Below are positions 61,838 through 64,000 of a DNA stretch of 64,000 nt, piece by piece (position 1 is the first letter of the stretch; the number at the start of each line of letters is the position of its first letter). This stretch comes from Calditrichia bacterium. Its GTDB lineage: Bacteria; Calditrichota; Calditrichia; RBG-13-44-9; J075. The notes under the pieces are model-generated. The model had not been told where the DNA came from. It saw only the letters and a list, made by a program, of their open reading frames with translations, and searched no databases. The translations under genes were made by a program, and so were the position numbers. The stretch spans positions 248,001 through 312,000 of the forward strand of contig JANQQU010000093.1 of the NCBI GenBank assembly GCA_028284905.1. Direction: 5' to 3'.

Positions 61838-64000
61838 TCAATTGGTTACTTGCCGAAGAATTTCCTGTGCACGCTGATTGGTGGGATCGTATTTCAAAAC
61901 ATTTCGCAGGGCAGCAATAAAGCCGTCTCTGTCGCCGGTGCGGTTGTAGATTTCTGCTAATTGAAAATAGATGTCGGTTTCGTACGGGTTGATTTTTGCC
62001 GCTTGCAGATAGGCCCCGATGGCATTGCTGTAATCGGATACTCGTCGATAGGAACGGCCAAGATTACGCCAGCTGAAATCATCGGAAGGGTTAATCTCCA
62101 ATGCTTTGCGATAAGCTTTTATCGCATTTGTGTTATCATCATTTCCGGCATAGACGCTGCCGAGATAATCGACTGCCAGCGCCCAACGGAGCCGCAGGGC
62201 ATTTTCGCGTGCACCCATTTCTTTCAAGGATTTTACAATGTATTCGTGGATCTCCGGATCATAATCCATGCTAAGATGCAGCGCCATCAGGGACAATGCC
62301 TTCAGGTCAATGTCATCACTTTCTGAGAGCCGCACTAAGCGCTCTACTATCGTCTTGCTCAGATCGCGCATATCCGGCCGCAGGAAACGTTTAATAAATG
62401 CCGCCAATCCACTGACCTGACCAATTGGATGATCTATTTCCGGGCGCAATAATAATTTTGCCGCAGCAGTAATGTCGTAGACGTTCTCTGCTTCAAAGAT
62501 TGCAGCAGTCATCGGATTATGAGGTTTACTGCTGCCATACCAGTCATCGACTTTTTGTTGCAGCCAGGCGACGGTTTTATCCTGATGACATTTTATACAG
62601 GCATTTTCGATTCCGATGCTCGCATCAAACGCCGGGCGGGGAATTGGGATGACGTGGTCGGATCGGGCAAAAATGAGATCGTCCCCGAGTCCCTGATGTT
62701 GAAGAAAAGGCATATGGCAGGAGGTACAGAGGCTGCCTTCCGAGCCGGGTTTATGAAAGGTGTGGGCTTCCGGTTCGATCGCCTTACTGGCGTGGCATCC
62801 GGTGCATTGACCATCATCGAATCGCCCAACCAGTGCTTTGCCGGTAACGTCGCGATATTCCTGGGAATGCGGCGAATGGCAATCCACGCAGGTCATCGAC
62901 CCATTGATGTAACAGTCGCTAAATAAATGATTTTGCTGATATGCAAACGAACGCACCCGTCCATCTGCTAAATAAGGTTCCGTGGCTAGCAGCGGGAGTT
63001 TCATGGAATAAAATTCCACGAGGTCATCTCCGGGAAGGTAATCATCCCGTAAGACATCTTTCACCGCATGGCACTGAAAGCAGACATCCAGGGAAGCATC
63101 TTTGCTGTAGGTTGCCAGTGCATCCATACCGATATCGGTTGTTGTGGCAAGGTCGGCAGTCTGCACAATCTCGATATGGCGCTTCCCGGGGCCGTGGCAG
63201 GATTCACAATTAATCTGCAAGGTGGTGAATTGGGTTTTATACTGGCGTTCTGCCGGATTGTAAGTAAGTAGAATCTGACTGCCATGGCAGTTCTGACAAT
63301 TGGAAGTACCAGCGATATTTCCCAGCATTCGGTGTGGATACCATTGGGCCAGATCGTCCAGGGCGATTTCCCGGGTAATTGGCACCCAATGCTCATTTTC
63401 CCGCAATTGCACAAACCAGATGTTCTCTTTACGAATAAAATCAAAAGGGAGAAAGCGTAGGGTGCCGTCGGGCAGTTCGGTAAAAAAGCTTTGCGTGCCG
63501 CCACCAATCATATGGCCGCCGCCCACCACCGCATCAACAGTGACGATGCGTTCCGGCTGACCCTCCTGGGTAACAACGAAGACGTATTTACCATCACTTT
63601 GCCGTTTTGGGATAACCACCGCATCTTTGAAACGTAGCGGCTTTCCGTCAAACTTCGCAATGATTTCCATCTTGTCCGGGTCCCCGCCGGCTTTCCCATG
63701 GGCCGATTCTTTCCAGGCAGCATATTCCTGGGCATGGCAGGACTGACAGGCTTCCGAACCGACAAAATCACTGAACTGCGTTTTCGGATAATTCGCTGGC
63801 AGGTCGGTAGAATGAATGGGACGCAGGCTGCTTCGTTCGATAATAGCCGGGCGGGCAGGTCTGCGGGAATTGCTGTCGAACCAATCGATAGTGGTGTAAA
63901 CTAACGCCAGGGCCGCAAGTATTGCTATCCCCGCCCAAATGAACTTCTTTCGGGACGATTTCCGCGCTGGTTGAGTGACAGGCTTCTCGGCCTTTTTGAT
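61838..64000 (-). CDS. Eight-haem c-type cytochrome with C-terminal TPRs (5' end outside window)
   Basis: The frame runs without stop to the window edge, giving 720 visible residues; an internal ATG at 63670 would cut off a haem site and the membrane helix. Visible residues 19-36 (KKFIWAGIAILAALALVY) form an N-terminal anchor. Eight CXXCH motifs follow: CQSCH (85-89), CQNCH, CESCH, CFQCH, CVDCH, CTGCH, CTSCH and CIKCH. The last ~130 residues are TPRs (NAIKAYRKALEINPSDDFSW, NAIGAYLQAAKINPYETDIY, LRNVLKYDPTNQRA). This matches cytochrome c554/doubled-CXXCH type multihaem proteins for periplasmic electron transfer; partner unknown. Confidence 0.88.
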   Translation of the reverse strand: MKKAEKPVTQPARKSSRKKFIWAGIAILAALALVYTTIDWFDSNSRRPARPAIIERSSLRPIHSTDLPANYPKTQFSDFVGSEACQSCHAQEYAAWKESAHGKAGGDPDKMEIIAKFDGKPLRFKDAVVIPKRQSDGKYVFVVTQEGQPERIVTVDAVVGGGHMIGGGTQSFFTELPDGTLRFLPFDFIRKENIWFVQLRENEHWVPITREIALDDLAQWYPHRMLGNIAGTSNCQNCHGSQILLTYNPAERQYKTQFTTLQINCESCHGPGKRHIEIVQTADLATTTDIGMDALATYSKDASLDVCFQCHAVKDVLRDDYLPGDDLVEFYSMKLPLLATEPYLADGRVRSFAYQQNHLFSDCYINGSMTCVDCHSPHSQEYRDVTGKALVGRFDDGQCTGCHASKAIEPEAHTFHKPGSEGSLCTSCHMPFLQHQGLGDDLIFARSDHVIPIPRPAFDASIGIENACIKCHQDKTVAWLQQKVDDWYGSSKPHNPMTAAIFEAENVYDITAAAKLLLRPEIDHPIGQVSGLAAFIKRFLRPDMRDLSKTIVERLVRLSESDDIDLKALSLMALHLSMDYDPEIHEYIVKSLKEMGARENALRLRWALAVDYLGSVYAGNDDNTNAIKAYRKALEINPSDDFSWRNLGRSYRRVSDYSNAIGAYLQAAKINPYETDIYFQLAEIYNRTGDRDGFIAALRNVLKYDPTNQRAQEILRQVTN

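Overview
The window is almost entirely one very large surface-polysaccharide locus from a bacterium that looks like a member of the FCB superphylum (Calditrichota/KSB1-like or Ignavibacteria-like; inference). The clues are a type IX-style C-terminal sorting domain with an NYPNPFNPST motif at the left edge, a Reg_prop beta-propeller protein, a MenG/UbiE methyltransferase and a large multihaem cytochrome. No rRNA, tRNA, CRISPR array, transposase or phage gene was seen.

Layout. At 1-308 the end of a + strand secreted protein runs into a bidirectional terminator (335-368). Every other gene is on the - strand. Read in the direction of transcription (right to left), the right flank (64000-55906) holds an eight-haem cytochrome c/TPR protein (cut by the window edge), a propeller protein, a PlsC acyltransferase, MenG/UbiE, an outer-membrane barrel and an ankyrin protein. 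A two-component system follows (histidine kinase 55341-54154, NarL-type regulator 54103-53468). After a 1.17 kb AT-rich gap with palindromes and a hairpin, the polysaccharide block runs without a strand change from 52293 to 400.

Polysaccharide block, in transcription order: a Wzz/GumC co-polymerase; a 4-amino-sugar module (LegB-like dehydratase, nucleotidyltransferase, DegT aminotransferase); a phosphoglycosyl transferase with permuted domain order; a Wzm/Wzt ABC exporter; a pseudaminic-acid-type module (PseB, PseC, aldo/keto reductase, two cytidylyltransferases, SDR, PseG, methyltransferase, WbqC, PseI/NeuB, ATP-grasp, PLP decarboxylase) without a recognisable PseH; then about ten glycosyltransferases mixed with methyltransferases, a PIG-L deacetylase, a sulfotransferase, three SGNH hydrolases, a GNAT/FemAB protein, two Wzx-type flippases (one fused to a GT2), a Wzy/WaaL-like polymerase/ligase, unusual kinases and a parallel beta-helix protein. 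Many neighbours overlap by 1-29 nt, often as ATGA, which points to long translationally coupled operons.

How it could work together (inference): activated amino sugars and a nonulosonic acid are made, assembled on a polyprenyl carrier started by the permuted transferase, decorated by methyl, sulfo and acyl groups, and exported by a Wzx/Wzy/Wzz route, a Wzm/Wzt route, or both. No OPX/Wza outer-membrane exporter gene lies in the window.

The points most worth a second look are the nonulosonate module with PLP decarboxylase, ATP-grasp and WbqC in place of PseH; the permuted phosphoglycosyl transferase; the flippase-GT2 fusion; a 299-bp MITE-like element inside the locus; and the two SGNH paralogues bracketing a 25-kb block.
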